Positions 33,351 to 45,657 of a stretch of 64,000 nucleotides of DNA are shown piece after piece. The notes beneath the pieces were generated by a model. The model was not told the origin of the DNA, searched no databases, and saw nothing but the letters and a program-made list of their open reading frames with translations. This DNA is from Myrica gale (Eukaryota; Streptophyta; Magnoliopsida; Fagales; Myricaceae). A program made the position numbers and the translations under genes. The stretch lies in the NCBI GenBank assembly GCA_963930655.1, contig OZ005607.1, positions 9,378,874-9,442,873 of the forward strand, given 5' to 3'. The first letter of the stretch is position 1, and every line of letters starts with the position of its first letter.

Positions 33351-33857
33351 TTGGAAAAATTAGATTTTAGAAGGAAAATGAAAATTGGTGCTCCATCAAA
33401 GCGAACTGAGGCGTTACATTTATTTCATGACTGCAATATGGCTCGACTTCTCTGGAACTCATCCTCTTGGGCACTTGATATTTCCTGCATCCCTGTTACC
33501 TCCATGGCTGTGTGGATTAATATTCTTCTTAGTGCTGACTCTCTTTAGGGTATTCGTCCTCGCTCCTTCCCTCCCTTCATTCTTAATGCTGCTTTTATCA
33601 TGGATATTTTGTGGTTTTGTCGTAACAAAGCCGTTCATGAGGATCGTCCTATTATTGCTTTGGATTTGCGACGCTCTCTCTCCCTGCGTTTTGCTGAGCA
33701 TTCAGCAGCCTGGTTAGTGCAGGATTCTAGACCTGCATTATTTTGGGTCCCTCTGGGCCTAATCAGATGAAGATCAACTTTGACGTGAGAATCTGGACAG
33801 TACATAACCGTCTCTTGTAGAGACTACTTCAGCTCTCTTTGTACTGTGTACATGGAG
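33351..33857 (+). mobile_element. LINE (L1-type) fragment: zf-RVT region and start of RNase H
   Basis: Plus-strand reading gives a degenerate reverse-transcriptase zinc-binding region (ALHLFHDCNMARLLWNSSSW). A linker typical of plant L1 elements follows (AAFIMDILWFCRNKAVHED; AEHSAAW). Then FWVPLG and, after a one-base frameshift, KINFDV, the start of the C-terminal RNase H domain. Stops at about 33546 and 33768 and the shift show it is dead. It breaks off before the rest of the RNase H domain, which reappears at 36843-37180 beyond the decayed HSP70 copy. Confidence 0.75.
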
Positions 33858-33867
33858 CAAGTTCGGG

Positions 33868-34106
33868 ATAAAAGATTCCCTACTAAGAGGGAATTACCTA
33901 ATGGGTCTTAACATACCATTGAATGGATAACAACACATTAATGAATCCATCCAATTGTCTATATCACATACAAATTTTTTTTTTCATTTTGTATTTTTTT
34001 TACATTTTAATATAGACCATTGGATAAATTTATTAATGTGTTGTCATCCATCCAATGACCTATTAGGACCCATTAAATAATCCCTATTAGGAGGGAATTC
34101 GAGTCC
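33868..34106. mobile_element. 239-bp MITE with 9-10 bp target duplication
   Basis: Inverted arms run inward from both ends (left ATTCCCTACTAAGAGGGAATT...TAATGGGTC; right, inverted, ATTCCCTCCTAATAGGGATTA...TAATGGGTC). Further inverted matches (AACAACACATTAATGAAT against ATTTATTAATGTGTTGTCAT) flank a T-rich centre. CAAGTTCGGG occurs directly on both sides (33858-33867 and 34107-34116), which fits a Mutator-like 9-10 bp target duplication. It inserted at the edge of the LINE/HSP70 junction. No coding region is present. Confidence 0.75.
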
Positions 34107-34116
34107 CAAGTTCGGG

Positions 34117-36768
34117 CTACGGTGAAGCAATGGCTGCTCGGTGATGCACCTGATTCCCTGCCATGATCTTCTCATTTTTCTCCTCCTGCTTCTTATCCCG
34201 AGCCATGTACTTCTCATCCCCCGTCACCTTGTTTTCTATTTCCTTTTTAGGCTTTGTATTCTCTTGCATGGCTCCACCCGTATCACCATTAGTGTGTACA
34301 CAGATCTTAGCAATGACCGGGTTGCAGACACTCTCCAGCTCTCTCATCTTGTACTCCAATTCATGCTCCTCAGCAAACTGGTTCTGTTTGAGCCAACGAA
34401 TAGCCTGCTCAATTGCATCTTCAATCTTCTTCTTGTCAGCAACAGGGACCTTAGCTGCAATCTTTTCATCTCTGAACATGTTCCTCATCTCATAAGCGTA
34501 GTTCTTCAGTACGTTCTTCCTCTCGACCTCCATCTTTCTCTTCTTATCCTGATGCATGTTCTTAGCCTCCTGTGCCTTGTCCTTATCCTTATGCTCCTCG
34601 TTCTCTTCCACGCCTTCACAGTCGTCAACATCAGTGCCTTGATCAATTTGTGCAATGACCGGGTGGCAGATGCTCTCCAGCTCAGCCTGCTTGAACTCAA
34701 ATTCTTCCGCCTCTGCAAGTTGGTTCCGTTCGAGCTAACGGATAGCCCGCTCAATTGCATCTTCAATTTCCTTCTTCCTAGCAGCAGGGACCTTAGCTGC
34801 AAACTTTTCATCTTTGAATGTGTTCATCATGTTGTAAGCGTAGTTCTCCAGTGCATTCTTTGTCTCAACCTTCATGTTGTGTTCCTCGTCCTCAGCCTTG
34901 TACTTCTTAGCCTCCTGCAGTAACTTCTCTATCTCTTTCTTGGAAAGCCTGCCTTTGTCAGTGATTGTAATGTCGTTCTTCTGTCCAGTCACTTTATCCT
35001 TGGCAGAGGTGCTCAAGATGCCATCAGCATCAATGTCAAAGGAAACAATGATTTTTGGAACTCCACTAGGAGCAGGAGGAATACCAGAGAGCTCAAACTT
35101 GCTTCTTGGCGGGAATGACAATGTTTTTTGGAACCAGCACACTCATGAGATCACCATCCGTCTCTAATCCAAGAGAAAGAGGAGTGACATCCACGCACAA
35201 GATACCCTGCAACTTCCTATTACCCTCATCGTTGAGAAGTGCAGCCTGAACTGCAGCACCATAAGCAACGGCCTCATCAGGGTTAACCCTTTTGTAGAGC
35301 TCCTTTCCATCAAAGAACTCCTTCAACAATTGCTGTACCTTGGGAATCCTGGTAGACCCTCCGACCAGAACCACATCATGGACTCTATTCTTATCCATCT
35401 TCGCATCCCCCAAACACTTTTTAACAGGTTCCATACACTTCCGGAATAAATCCATGTTCAGCTCCTCAAACCTGGCCCGTGTGATGTTTGAGCTGAAGTC
35501 TGTACCATCATACAGCGAATCAATCTCGATTGTTGTTCGAGTATTAGATGAGAGAATCCTCTTAGCCCTTTCACATGCATTCCACAACTTCCTAAGAGCC
35601 TTATAACCAGTAATATCCTTCTTATGTTTTTCCTTGAAAGCTTTAACGAAATGCTTCACTATTCTACGGTCAAAATCTTCACCTCCCAAGTGGGTATTAC
35701 CAGCTGTAGCTTTCACTTCACTTCAACCGTGACAAGTGAGACATCCAACGTTCCACCACCAAGCTCAAATATGAGCACGGTCTTCTCACCAATACCATTT
35801 TCCTTGCCAAGCCCATATGCAATTGCAGCAGCAGTAGGCTCGTTGATAATTCGCATCACATTTAGGCCTGAAATGACACCAGCATCCATTGTCGCTTGAC
35901 GTTGTGAATGATTGAAGCGGGCAGGAACAGAGATAACAGCATTCTTGATCTTCGAACCACAGTATGCCTCAGCAATCTCCTTCATCTTTATAAGAACCAT
36001 TGAAGAAATTTCTTCAGGCAAAAACTGCTTTTCCTCGTACTTGTATGTAACCACAATGACGGGTTGCCGATCATGGCCAGCAATCACTTTAAATGGCCAA
36101 AATTGCATGTCACGTTGCACGGAGGCATCATCGAATCGTCTTCCAATCAAGCGTTTAGAGTCTTCATACACCACAGAAACAAATCATCGCATTAAAATTT
36201 TGAGCTTCATAGCACAAACATTAGTCACTTTTATTTGTCTTGAAACCATCGGAAAGCAAAAGGAATTCATTTTTTGTTTACAGCTACTTTATGAATTTAT
36301 CCGAAGGAAAAGAAAGATTTCAACGATTTATTACAATCTCCTTTTGATCATCGTAAAAGAAAATAAAACAAGGAAACGACAGCAACACTAATCGTTCAAA
36401 ACACCACAAAATTTTCTCTCCTTCCTGCATCATAATTTCAACAGCGCCCAAGGAGGCTAACAGAACCCAGATAAACGTAATAAATAACCAAAATTTTGGA
36501 AAGTAAATCTCTAAAATCTAAGCTCATTACATTACCAGTGAACTAAGAACATACCAAAAACAGTGTTGGCAGGGTTCATGGCGGCCTGGTCCTTGGCTGC
36601 ATGGCCAATCAGTCGGTGAGTCTCGTTAAAAGCCACAAAGGATGGCGTATTTCGGTTCCCCAGATCATTGGGTATGACCTCCACCCGGTTATGCTTCCAA
36701 ACTGCCACACACGAGTAGCACGTTCCCAAGTCGATCCCAATCGCCGGACCCTGGCCTTTGTCACCCAT
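34117..36768 (-). pseudogene. Decayed HSP70 with tandem lid repeats
   Basis: Exon 1 is 36768-36555 ([18 protein letters not shown]) and exon 2 runs from 36161. The intron has the same position and phase as the intact HSP70 genes (393 bp). Three lesions are visible. A 10-base deletion near 35716 removes EGIF-like residues after SLVTVE and shifts the frame. A loss of about 30 codons, with a shift, lies near 35100, between PAKKQ and [15 protein letters not shown]-to-TAG stop is at 34735-34737, after AIERAIR. Beyond the stop the frame is open again and encodes a second complete lid-like unit (VLKNYAYEMRNMFRDEKIAA to ESVCNPVIAK). A charged linker follows, then sequence that fades out near 34135. 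There is no EEVD. It resembles the 741-aa HSP70 at 49918-52284 more than the HSC70 next to it. Confidence 0.9.
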
Positions 36769-36842
36769 AGCTACCAACAATTAACAGAATAAAAAACTAA
36801 CGAAAAACAACGAAGAAATGTCTGGGATTCTTAAGAGAGAGA

Positions 36843-37220
36843 GAGATCAGTGACTGCTCCACGTGCTATGGAAGTGGCGCAGGCTCATCACTGGTCTTCC
36901 ATGATTTTTGAAACTGATTCAAAACTACTTTGGAGGACATTCTGGAAGAGGACAAACAACCATGCTGGAAAATTGCAGATTTAGTTCTCTCTTCGTTTGG
37001 CTTTTAAGGCGCAATCTGCATTGTCCATCCATTGGGTCCCGAGGAAGCTTAACCAGCAGGCTCACCTTTTGGCTCAATGGGCTGCTCGGTCTTACCGTTC
37101 TGGTTTTATTAATTCTAGTTGTGTTCCTTTTAATATTCTGTATTGCGACTCTGTTTCTCATTTGTATTAGTTTCAAGTTTTAATGGAATGGTTGATAGTT
37201 TTCGAGAAAAATAAAAAAAG
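36843..37220 (+). mobile_element. LINE (L1-type) fragment: second half of RNase H and 3' end
   Basis: Plus-strand reading gives the remainder of a LINE RNase H domain: PRAMEVAQAHHWSSMIFETD and then WVPRKLNQQAHLLAQWAARS, the usual C-terminal RNase H motifs (ETD, R-x-x-N-x-x-AH-x-LA). One stop lies between (near 37000). An A-rich stretch near 37207-37218 could be the 3' tail. This piece is the logical continuation of the fragment ending at 33857. Confidence 0.75.
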
Positions 37221-37473
37221 AACTGAGGCGGAACTGTGGAAGCACTGCGCTCTCAATTGCTTCTGTCATCCAACACCATTACGTGTACCAAGCTAACTTA
37301 CTCATAGTTTAGAGATGGTAGCCAAGAAGACCCAATGTACAAGAAGTTACCATGCTATGACTGCAATATAAAATCATAGCCCCTAGCTCTCAACACCAAC
37401 AAACGAAAACCAGATTACAGAAACTTTTTTGTAGTCTTTATTAACAATTACATTATTGATAAGTTGCAGATGA

Positions 37474-37770
37474 TCAGCTATTCTCAGCTGCAGCTCCTCG
37501 GTTCACTTTGGTAATGAACTGGTAACATACACCCTCTAGCTCCTTAATCTTCTGTTCAAACTCTTCTGCCTCGGCGAGCTGGTTCCTATCAAGCCAGAGG
37601 ATGGCCTGCTCAATTTTTTCTTCGGTCTTTGTCAAAGCATTCTTCATATCTCTGATCTTGTACCTCATGTAGTGAGCACAACTTTCCAAAGCTTTCTTTG
37701 CCTCGACCTTCTCGTGATGAATCTTATCCTTGGCCACGTTCTTCTCAACCTTCTCCTGATGCTGTCACAG
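37474..37770 (-). pseudogene. Detached HSP70 lid-repeat fragment
   Basis: Minus-strand reading gives about 95 codons homologous only to the final lid unit of the 741-aa HSP70: QHQEKVEKN..., HHEKVEAKKALESCAHYMRY, DMKNALTKTEEKIEQAILWL, NQLAEAEEFEQKIKELEGVC, ending AAAENS before a stop. The nucleotide-binding and beta-sandwich domains are missing, and an in-frame TGA lies just upstream near 37766. It is the tail of an HSP70 copy whose body is lost or displaced. The break with the rest of the family is close to the point where the neighbouring pseudogene fades out. Confidence 0.85.
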
Positions 37771-39476
37771 ATCACAGAGACTCCGCAGTGGTAAGGGAGA
37801 GTGTTTAGTATATGGTAAAGCAGAGCATTCTTGTACTATGTTCCGACCTTGCACCAGAGCTGGAAGACTTCGCTGGCAAGTTTATGGGACTGCTTCTCTT
37901 TTTTCAATGAGTTCCAATAATTGCTACGAGAAAAACCTCTCAATTTATTCTCTACTTTTTCAGTACATTTTCAATCGATTCGCTCCTCCTTTCTCCTTTT
38001 TTTTTTTTATTTATTTATTAAACTCTTCGTGATCTTTGTCATGGGTGTCAGAAAGCATAAAGGAAATTATTTTTTCTACGCTTTCTTTTGGGACTGGTGC
38101 TTGTACGGTAATCTAAAAGAAATGTTTTCTACCGGTCTAAAATATTGGGACGTTTGTTTCTAAAATTTTGAGAAATATTTAAATTTTGGGGATTTTAAAG
38201 TTTATTAGAATTGGTAAAAAATTGTTAAAATTTTTGAGTATATTTGTACAAATATTAAAATTTTTTGAAATAGTAATGATTTGAAATTATTGTGTTTGGT
38301 TAGGTAGAAGAGAGAGTTTAAAAAATCATTTTTTATTTTACTTATATCACAGTAAACCGCCGACCAAGCTGCAACATTTTTCTTTTGTATTTTTTTTGTT
38401 CATTCCTTTAAATATGTCAAACTTTGTTGCCGTTGATTTTAAAATTCGGTCAGTGTCAGTTCGGTCAGAGCAGAGGTGGGCCATGTGTTTTCTGGTTTCC
38501 ATCTCTGCCCTTGGGTATATTTACGCTTTAGGTCTTTCAGGGGTATAAATGGAAATATTGGAGTTTCATTAGGGATAAAAGCGTCCTAAAATTGGTACAG
38601 ACCAAAATTGTGAGGTATCAAAAGTGTGTTTGGCTGGCCCAACATGTTGATACCCCGAATTGTTGGGTTAACAAAGGAATAGCTTGATGGACCAAACAGT
38701 ACTAGTAAACAATTGAATTGTACCAAAGTTTGTAAAAGAGTGTAGATAATAGGAGATTGATTTTTATTAGGATTTAAGATTGAGGGGATGTTGGTTTTGG
38801 TTTATATTCTCGGATACATATAAATTCTAGAATTTATAAATCAAACATATTGAAATATCAATACACCAAAACAACTTATGCACTCATACCAATAATTTTT
38901 AACATCATCTAAAAATTCTCAAAACACTTCAAATTCTAAAAATATCACAAAACGAAAATCCCTTGAGTTTTATTGAAGCATGTGTAACATTTTTTTAGAT
39001 TTTATTGTTTAGTTAATTTTTGTTGACAAATCAATGAAAATTTGAGAATTTTTTAGAATTCCCTCTCAAAAATATAATAATCGACAACCATCTACGTCAT
39101 TTAATGAATGACTCTGACAGTAGAAATTACAATACTCTTTGCAATGCGTGGATGACTGTGAGATGTTAATCAGATGCATTCGAAAATGAACAAAAAATAA
39201 TTCGTTTCTTACTAAACAAAGGCCTTTAATAAACTATTAATGGCATAACCTCCCTATAAATTGTAACTCCTTCCTTCAAAACTAGTTATAAAAATTTGAC
39301 TTGTTGTCATCTCCTTTAACTTCCGATACTGAGCTGAATTAAATCTCCAACAAACAAGTCATATGTTACTAATCCAAAGCTCAGCATCGGACGTTAATGG
39401 AGATGGAGAAACTAAAGCGGAGGAACCATTTTTTTACTATAAATTGACCACGGGGACGAATTTGTACAAACATTTA
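37771..39476. other. AT-rich spacer with repeat relics
   Basis: No gene is recognised. A TGTTTGTTT-family relic lies at about 38145-38290. About 39085-39193 is a degenerate copy of the interior of the MITE at 95-421. Confidence 0.45.
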
Positions 39477-40425
39477 TGTAATACCCTCCCGTTTATTTTT
39501 CCTATTAGATAGTGAAAGTGAGATTATTTTATGAATATTTGAAATTATTAATCTTATAGATTATCTTTACGTGCTAATATTTTACGAAATGTCATTATTA
39601 CCCTTTATTTGAGACTTTCTTATATATTAGCTCTTTAAATTTATAGTGAGTGAAAGTTCATTAATAAATATTCTATTTAATGATTAAGTTGGCATTTTCT
39701 TTAGTTTTTTAGACATTGTAGCTTTAATCTCGATATTTGATTTTTATCTCCTAAGCTTATATGCTTATTTTATTTAATGTGAAAATTTCTTAAGAAGTAC
39801 ATTTCTTACCTATTCTCGACTTAATTGTCATTTGTTGCCTTTTGTGTAAAAAATTTGCTAGTAAGAAAATTAATATTCTTAATTAATGTTTGTATTTATT
39901 TTTTAAGGTTAAATAAAATGCTTATATAATACTTTGATATATTTTATGAAATACCAATATCTTCATTTGAAAATTTTATGAATTGTTCCTTTTTTTTTCT
40001 CTCTCTCATTGCTTTAATTTCTAATTAAGTTGCTGAATAAATTTCTATTAATTATTTTGCCGAATTATTTCTTTCTTTAACTAATAGGAATTGTCAACCT
40101 AGATATTTAATGTCTTAAATAATTTTTAAGCTTTGTAAATTATTTTGACAATTTAGTTTTAATTGAAAAACAATAATAATTGTAATAAATAAAAATTGTG
40201 CATGTGTGACACTTGTAAATCTCTCCCTAATGCCACCTATTTCTTGCATGTGACAAGTGTCTTAAGAGGCTTAACATGTGTGACAAGTGGCTTAGGAGTT
40301 TTTGCATGGTTGACAAGTGGCTTCATTGCAATCTTTTTAACCATAGTTAACCTAGCTTATAAATAGGTTAGAGGGAGATAGGTTAAGCTCTTTTGCACAA
40401 TTCTAGAGAGTGAATTCAAAATCCT

Positions 40426-40460
<35 letters not shown>

Positions 40461-41839
40461 GAGAAAAGAGAAGAAAAAGAGAAGGAAAGGAAAATGAATA
40501 GAAAATAAGAGTTTTCTAGAGAATCCAAAGGAGATCTAGTATCAAGAGAGGTAAGGGGTTAGTTGCATGGTTTTTGCTGGGAGTTTGTTGTATTTAATCT
40601 AGTATTTTCGCAACTTTTATGGCCTAAAACACCACTGCTTTCATAAAAAGTCTTGATCTCCCATATTTGATGCTTGCATGATAGTTTTATGTTACCTATG
40701 TTACGAGTTATGATTAACAATGTATTGGTTTGTTGAAGAACTTGATTCATGTGCGTTTTAAACTATTTTGAGCCTATACTTTGATTAAAACGTTGCTGCC
40801 CTTGAGTTGGTGAAGAGATTCTTACATATTCGTGTTTGCATGTTTGATCTATGAGCTGAAAAATGTAAAGATAAAACTCATTGATGAAAGGGGGTCACGA
40901 TAATGCCCTAAGGATGCTCAAAGCGAGTAAAAAGGCCATGGATTGGCAAGGGAAATAAAAGGCATGCGATATGTTCTAAGAAAATGGAAAGAAATGAAAA
41001 CCAAGGGGCTTTGATGGTCGATGTGGTTTTGGAATGATGATCTGAACATGTTTTTGTGTCATTAGTTGCATAATAACCTAGATGTACAGTTAGAGTTGAG
41101 AGAAGAACAAGAAAATAACATGTATGCATTTCTTTATAACATTCAAGGTACTCGAAACACACTGTTTATTTTCTTATGTAAAAATATGTGTCATTTATGC
41201 GTGAAAATTTTCAGACATGAAGTTTAGAGTTCTCTGGTCGTATTCTAAACATTTCAAGGAAAAAGGAAAATGTCAGAAATGCCCTTAGGAGTCGTTAGGG
41301 ACAGTTTAGGCAATTCTGGAAAAACATAGGGTAAAAAGTGTCGGAACAAGAAAATTGGGTTCATGGGTGTTTTAAGCATTAAAAATAGTTGAAGTGGTAA
41401 AAATTTGAGCCCAAAACCGTATCTCTAAGGGGCCTTGGTCCGTTAAGGTCCAATTCGGGCCCAACGACTTAAAGAGCCTAAAATATTTTCCTAAGTCAAA
41501 ATAAAATGTTGCACTGACCCATTTGGGTCCATGGGCTCCATTAAACCCAAGTATTAGATTGGGTAAGAAAATAAAAATATTAGGAATTGATTAATTAGCT
41601 ATGTGACTTTTTAAAGCCTTAGAAATCATAAAAGTGTTTTAAAGTTTAATAAAGAACTTGAAATCAATTTGTTGCATTTAATATATAGTCTAATAAAAGC
41701 AAGGAAGACATAATTTATGAATTTCTAATAAGCCGCTAAAAGAAAAGGAATGAGACAATTAATTGGATTTCATTAATTATTTTACTTTGTTATGCTTTAA
41801 TTTGGTTTTGCATTATAAACGAATCACGAATTTATGAAG

Positions 41840-41870
<31 letters not shown>

Positions 41871-42503
41871 TATGGTTCAATGATTATGTTAATTATGCAA
41901 ATAATTGAGCATCAATGATTGCATTCATATCATGAATCAGTGAGTGGACCAAGGCTAGGGAATGAAAATCGAATTTACCAAAGGTGTTTTCTGTAATTAT
42001 GAGTGACGATATCGTTCACTAAGGGGAGAGTGCAACCCACCGCTATGAGAAAAGGGTGAGCTCCTAATGGGGCAAAGTGCCTACTATGAAAAGGTCCTGG
42101 TGCAGGTGGCAAGGGATAAGTCCCGAAGGAGAGGAGAGACGCACAACCCAACTCTGAAGGTGAACAGAGTAGACGACAGAATCGATAAAGCATGCATCTC
42201 ATCAGGTTGTCATATTTGTCACATGTCATCTATTGCCATGTTTTACCACGTGCTTTTCATTATTACCATGTCCTATCCCCGACCTTACTGAGTCAGTAGG
42301 ACTCACACCTTTCTATTTTGTGTTTTTACGCTATCCAATTATTGACAAAGCAAGAGGACTTTCAAGATCAGATGGATGATTCACCTTTGGGACTTAGTTG
42401 GAGACTGTTTAGAGGCATAGTGCTGTATTTATTTATCAAGAGGCAAGGATATGTGGTGCGGGAGAGTTTCTTCTTTCTTATATCAGAATTTTATGTTTGA
42501 TAC
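39477..42503. mobile_element. Probable 3-kb solo LTR (Ty3/Gypsy-type)
   Basis: It starts TGTAATACCCTCCCG and is flanked by ATTTA (39472-39476 and 42504-42508; the match extends to ACATTTA). Internally there is a promoter-like TATAAATAGG at about 40360-40370, a GA microsatellite at 40429-40457, and a GC-richer 3' part including ACTGAGTCAGTAGGACTCAC (about 42286-42305). Runs of this type are common in long plant Gypsy LTRs. There are no gag-pol motifs. The right end lacks a clean CA, so the exact boundary is provisional. Confidence 0.5.
40429..40457. repeat. GA microsatellite
   Basis: About 14 perfect GA units lie in the transcribed portion of the probable LTR. Confidence 0.9.
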
Positions 42504-42615
42504 ATTTATTGTGTTGATAACAATTATGTTTCTAAATATTTGTGTAATATCCAGTTTAAAACTTTCCAAATATACTTTTCTTACGTGATGTCTTTTGGCT
42601 CCGACTAGCTAAATA

Positions 42616-43993
42616 CAGGGGCGGAACGAAGGGGGAGCGAAGGGTGTTGGCCGACACCCTTCCCTCCCAAAAAAAAATTTATATGTAAATATTTCCCCCA
42701 ATTTTTTATATTTATATATTTTTTTAATAGAAGATGGCCTGGGCCCGATACCCATAGGCCCAGGCCAACTTTATATGATCCCCATTAGATCCTGAAAGGC
42801 CTAGGCCCGATCCCCTTCAATTTGTGTAGTTGATTTCTAGGCTGAAGAGCTTACAAGATTGAGGGTTTTGAGATTGCTTCTTTGGGTGAATTCTCGCTGA
42901 TAATAAGGATATACTATTATTTTTTACATTCTTTTGGTTCTTTTACCTTATTGTTATGCTAATTGAGTAAGTTATGCGCTTCGTATTTTTTTTTCAATCT
43001 ATTTATCGGACAACACTTTTATCCTTATTTTGCTGGTTTTTCTATTCCTCTATGCGTGCCAGTTAGTGATAATTGGCTTTTATGTTCAATTACTTGCTTC
43101 ATGCATTAAATAGCTGACCATAAATATAGAAAACAGGATCTTGTAGATCTGCCTCAGAGGAGAATTTACATAAGCCTCAAGAATCTAGTCAAATATGCCT
43201 GGAGTAGCACTAAGATTCACAACCAATTGTTATGAGTTTTAAGTAAGAACCTACCATTTAGCCTAAGTAGCTGGGTAGATGAAACAATAGAAGCATTTTT
43301 TGTGCATAAGAGATTGCACATCTTTCCTTGAGACTTATTGCCTCTTATGAACTAGCGATAAATTGTGGGACTTTGATGATATCATTTCAGCATTGCTAGG
43401 TCAATGCAACTAACAATTTAAATACATATAAATTTGTCAGGTCTTTGTATTTTATTTGGTAGTATTTATATAGTAGGGTTAAAGTATGATTTGTTACCTT
43501 TGAAACTAGAGTTGCACATAATTTATCATCAATTCACATGTTAAAATAGCTGAAAATTTTGGAAGCAGTAAAATCATTGCTCTGCATATCAATGAACATA
43601 AAAAAAAAGGGCTTGGGGATGAAAAACGGAAAAAAATTGTGATAGTTAATATGGTTTTGTAATTAATTGTTGTCATTTATATTCACTACTTTGACATGTA
43701 TGTTTGGTTAATTATTGATGGATATCTCATTGCTTAGAGTTCTTCTTTGTTTGGTTAATCACGAAGTTATTTTACAATATTTTCAGAATATTCAGTCCCG
43801 TAGGATCCAATTGCCACCTCTCAGTATCAGCAAATAATACGGTACGTGTATTTTAATATTTTTAGTGTTTTTAATTCTTAATTTTTGATTGTTTAACTCT
43901 TAAGATATTTTTTTGCATTACGTAGTAAATTTTTTTTGTCATTTTTCTTTAGGAGTTCGACCCACTTCAATTGGATTATTGGTTCCTCCACTG
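42616..43993. mobile_element. 1.4-kb non-autonomous hAT-like element
   Basis: The left end CAGGGGCGGAAC and the right end, inverted CAGTGGAGGAACC, are typical plant hAT termini. Flanking GCTAAATA (42608-42615) and AATAAATA (43994-44001) agree at 6 of 8 positions, compatible with an aged 8-bp target duplication. The interior is AT-rich with no transposase motif that I can read. Confidence 0.65.
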
Positions 43994-44001
43994 AATAAAT
44001 A

Positions 44002-45649
44002 TATGTATGTTTATACTACGTAGCCTTTAAAAATGATCGTGTGGGTCCAGTATTTTGTTTTCAGTCTACAGTTTTAACTTTTAATGCATTAATTTATTTA
44101 CTTTAATGAAATTATATTTTAAACTTTTGAAACTTATTTATATCGTTCTTGAATTTTCCGCTTTAAACATAGTAAGGGTATTTTATTCATTCGAATATAT
44201 GGGAGAATCTATGTGTTGTAACCCTGCTATGTGTGCATTCTATTACTATAAAGAGAGCCTAAGGGTCAGTTTGACCACGGGGCATGATAATTTACCAAAT
44301 GAATTTTTTTGTCAAACATGTTTGTATAATTATGCCTAAAACTTTTAATCAAAATTTATAGTGGAAAAAAAACAAAAGCTACAGAAAAATATATTATATA
44401 TATTTCCATACAAAGAGACATAGGAAAAGGTTGATAACCATATTCATCCGCGGGCTTCTACTGAAGCTTATGGAGTGTGCGTAGAAAAAAAAATTATGGA
44501 GTGGAGAAGTCTTCGTCAATGGTCAGCTTTAAATTCCAAAACTATTCGACCCACGTCACCTTTCATCTAAGCTGCTGACGTCACCAACAACGTTGTCTTT
44601 TGGGGGCTTCTGTAGGGGGAGAACTTGGTGAACAAGTAGTGATAGATAGGGCTTAGAAAATACTGCGTTTGCGTGTTAAAATTTTAACACAATAAAATAT
44701 TACAATATAATTTCTCTCTCTCCCATCAAATCGCTACTATTCACTACAAAAAATATAAAAAATTATCTCTCTTCACTTTTTCACTAAACCCAATACCTAA
44801 AATTTTAACAACACTAAAATTTTACAACACAAACACAACAAGTACAAAAAAGTGTGGATGGAAATAAGGCTCAGCAAAAGAACAGGGAAAAAAAAGTAGG
44901 GAGTAGGGACGGAGAATATTGAAGACTACTTGAAATTCGATTTCCACACGGCATTCCACTTTTTTTTTGTTTTTATTTTTTTGGACCCACTCAGCAAATA
45001 GTTAAGAGTAATTGGAGGGTAATAAAAGCTAGTTGGGTGGATACCACTTCTTTTAGTTAAATAGGGAAATTCAGACATTTATTTATATGCCGAACTCGAA
45101 TGGACTTGATCCAGTATCTGCACGAATTAGGGTCAATGTCACGATAAATTTAGAGAGACTAATCGGCTTACTGATCAACCTCCATTTAAGTTGCGAGTTT
45201 TTCTTTTTGCAAATGGTGGTTTAAACCCCTGAGTATATGCATAACTCACACTCTTAAGGGCTTCCCACTGCCGCTTAAGGCTATCAGGGTGAATTGGGTG
45301 GAAAGGAGGAGAGTAGGAAGGAGAAGAGGAAAGGAGAAAGAGTGAAGTTAGAGGTCCTTCCCTCTTCTATATGGGTGGAAATAAAGTTCTGGGTTAAAGA
45401 AAAGGGTTGGAAGATACAGTACCATTATAGTAATAATATTGCTCTATAAATTCGTTAATATGGATGACGTAAAAAAACGCGAGTATCTAAAAAAAACAAA
45501 TGTATTTCAGTAGTACTTATAGCAGATAGCTTTTGTTTTTCAGGTCCATCTTTTTAACTTTGACCGAATAGCTGAGAATAGACTTTGCAGCTTTCGGTCC
45601 TCTTCCCTCATTACTCCTAGATTTAGCTGGCCCGGTCTCACCCCCACTG
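44002..45649. other. Spacer, no gene recognised
   Basis: It contains a TGTTTGTTT-type inverted repeat at about 44660-44845, where GTGTTAAAATTTTAACAC at one end faces AAAATTTTACAACACAAAC at the other. The rest is AT-rich or low complexity. Confidence 0.45.
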
Positions 45650-45657
45650 GTTTGTGG

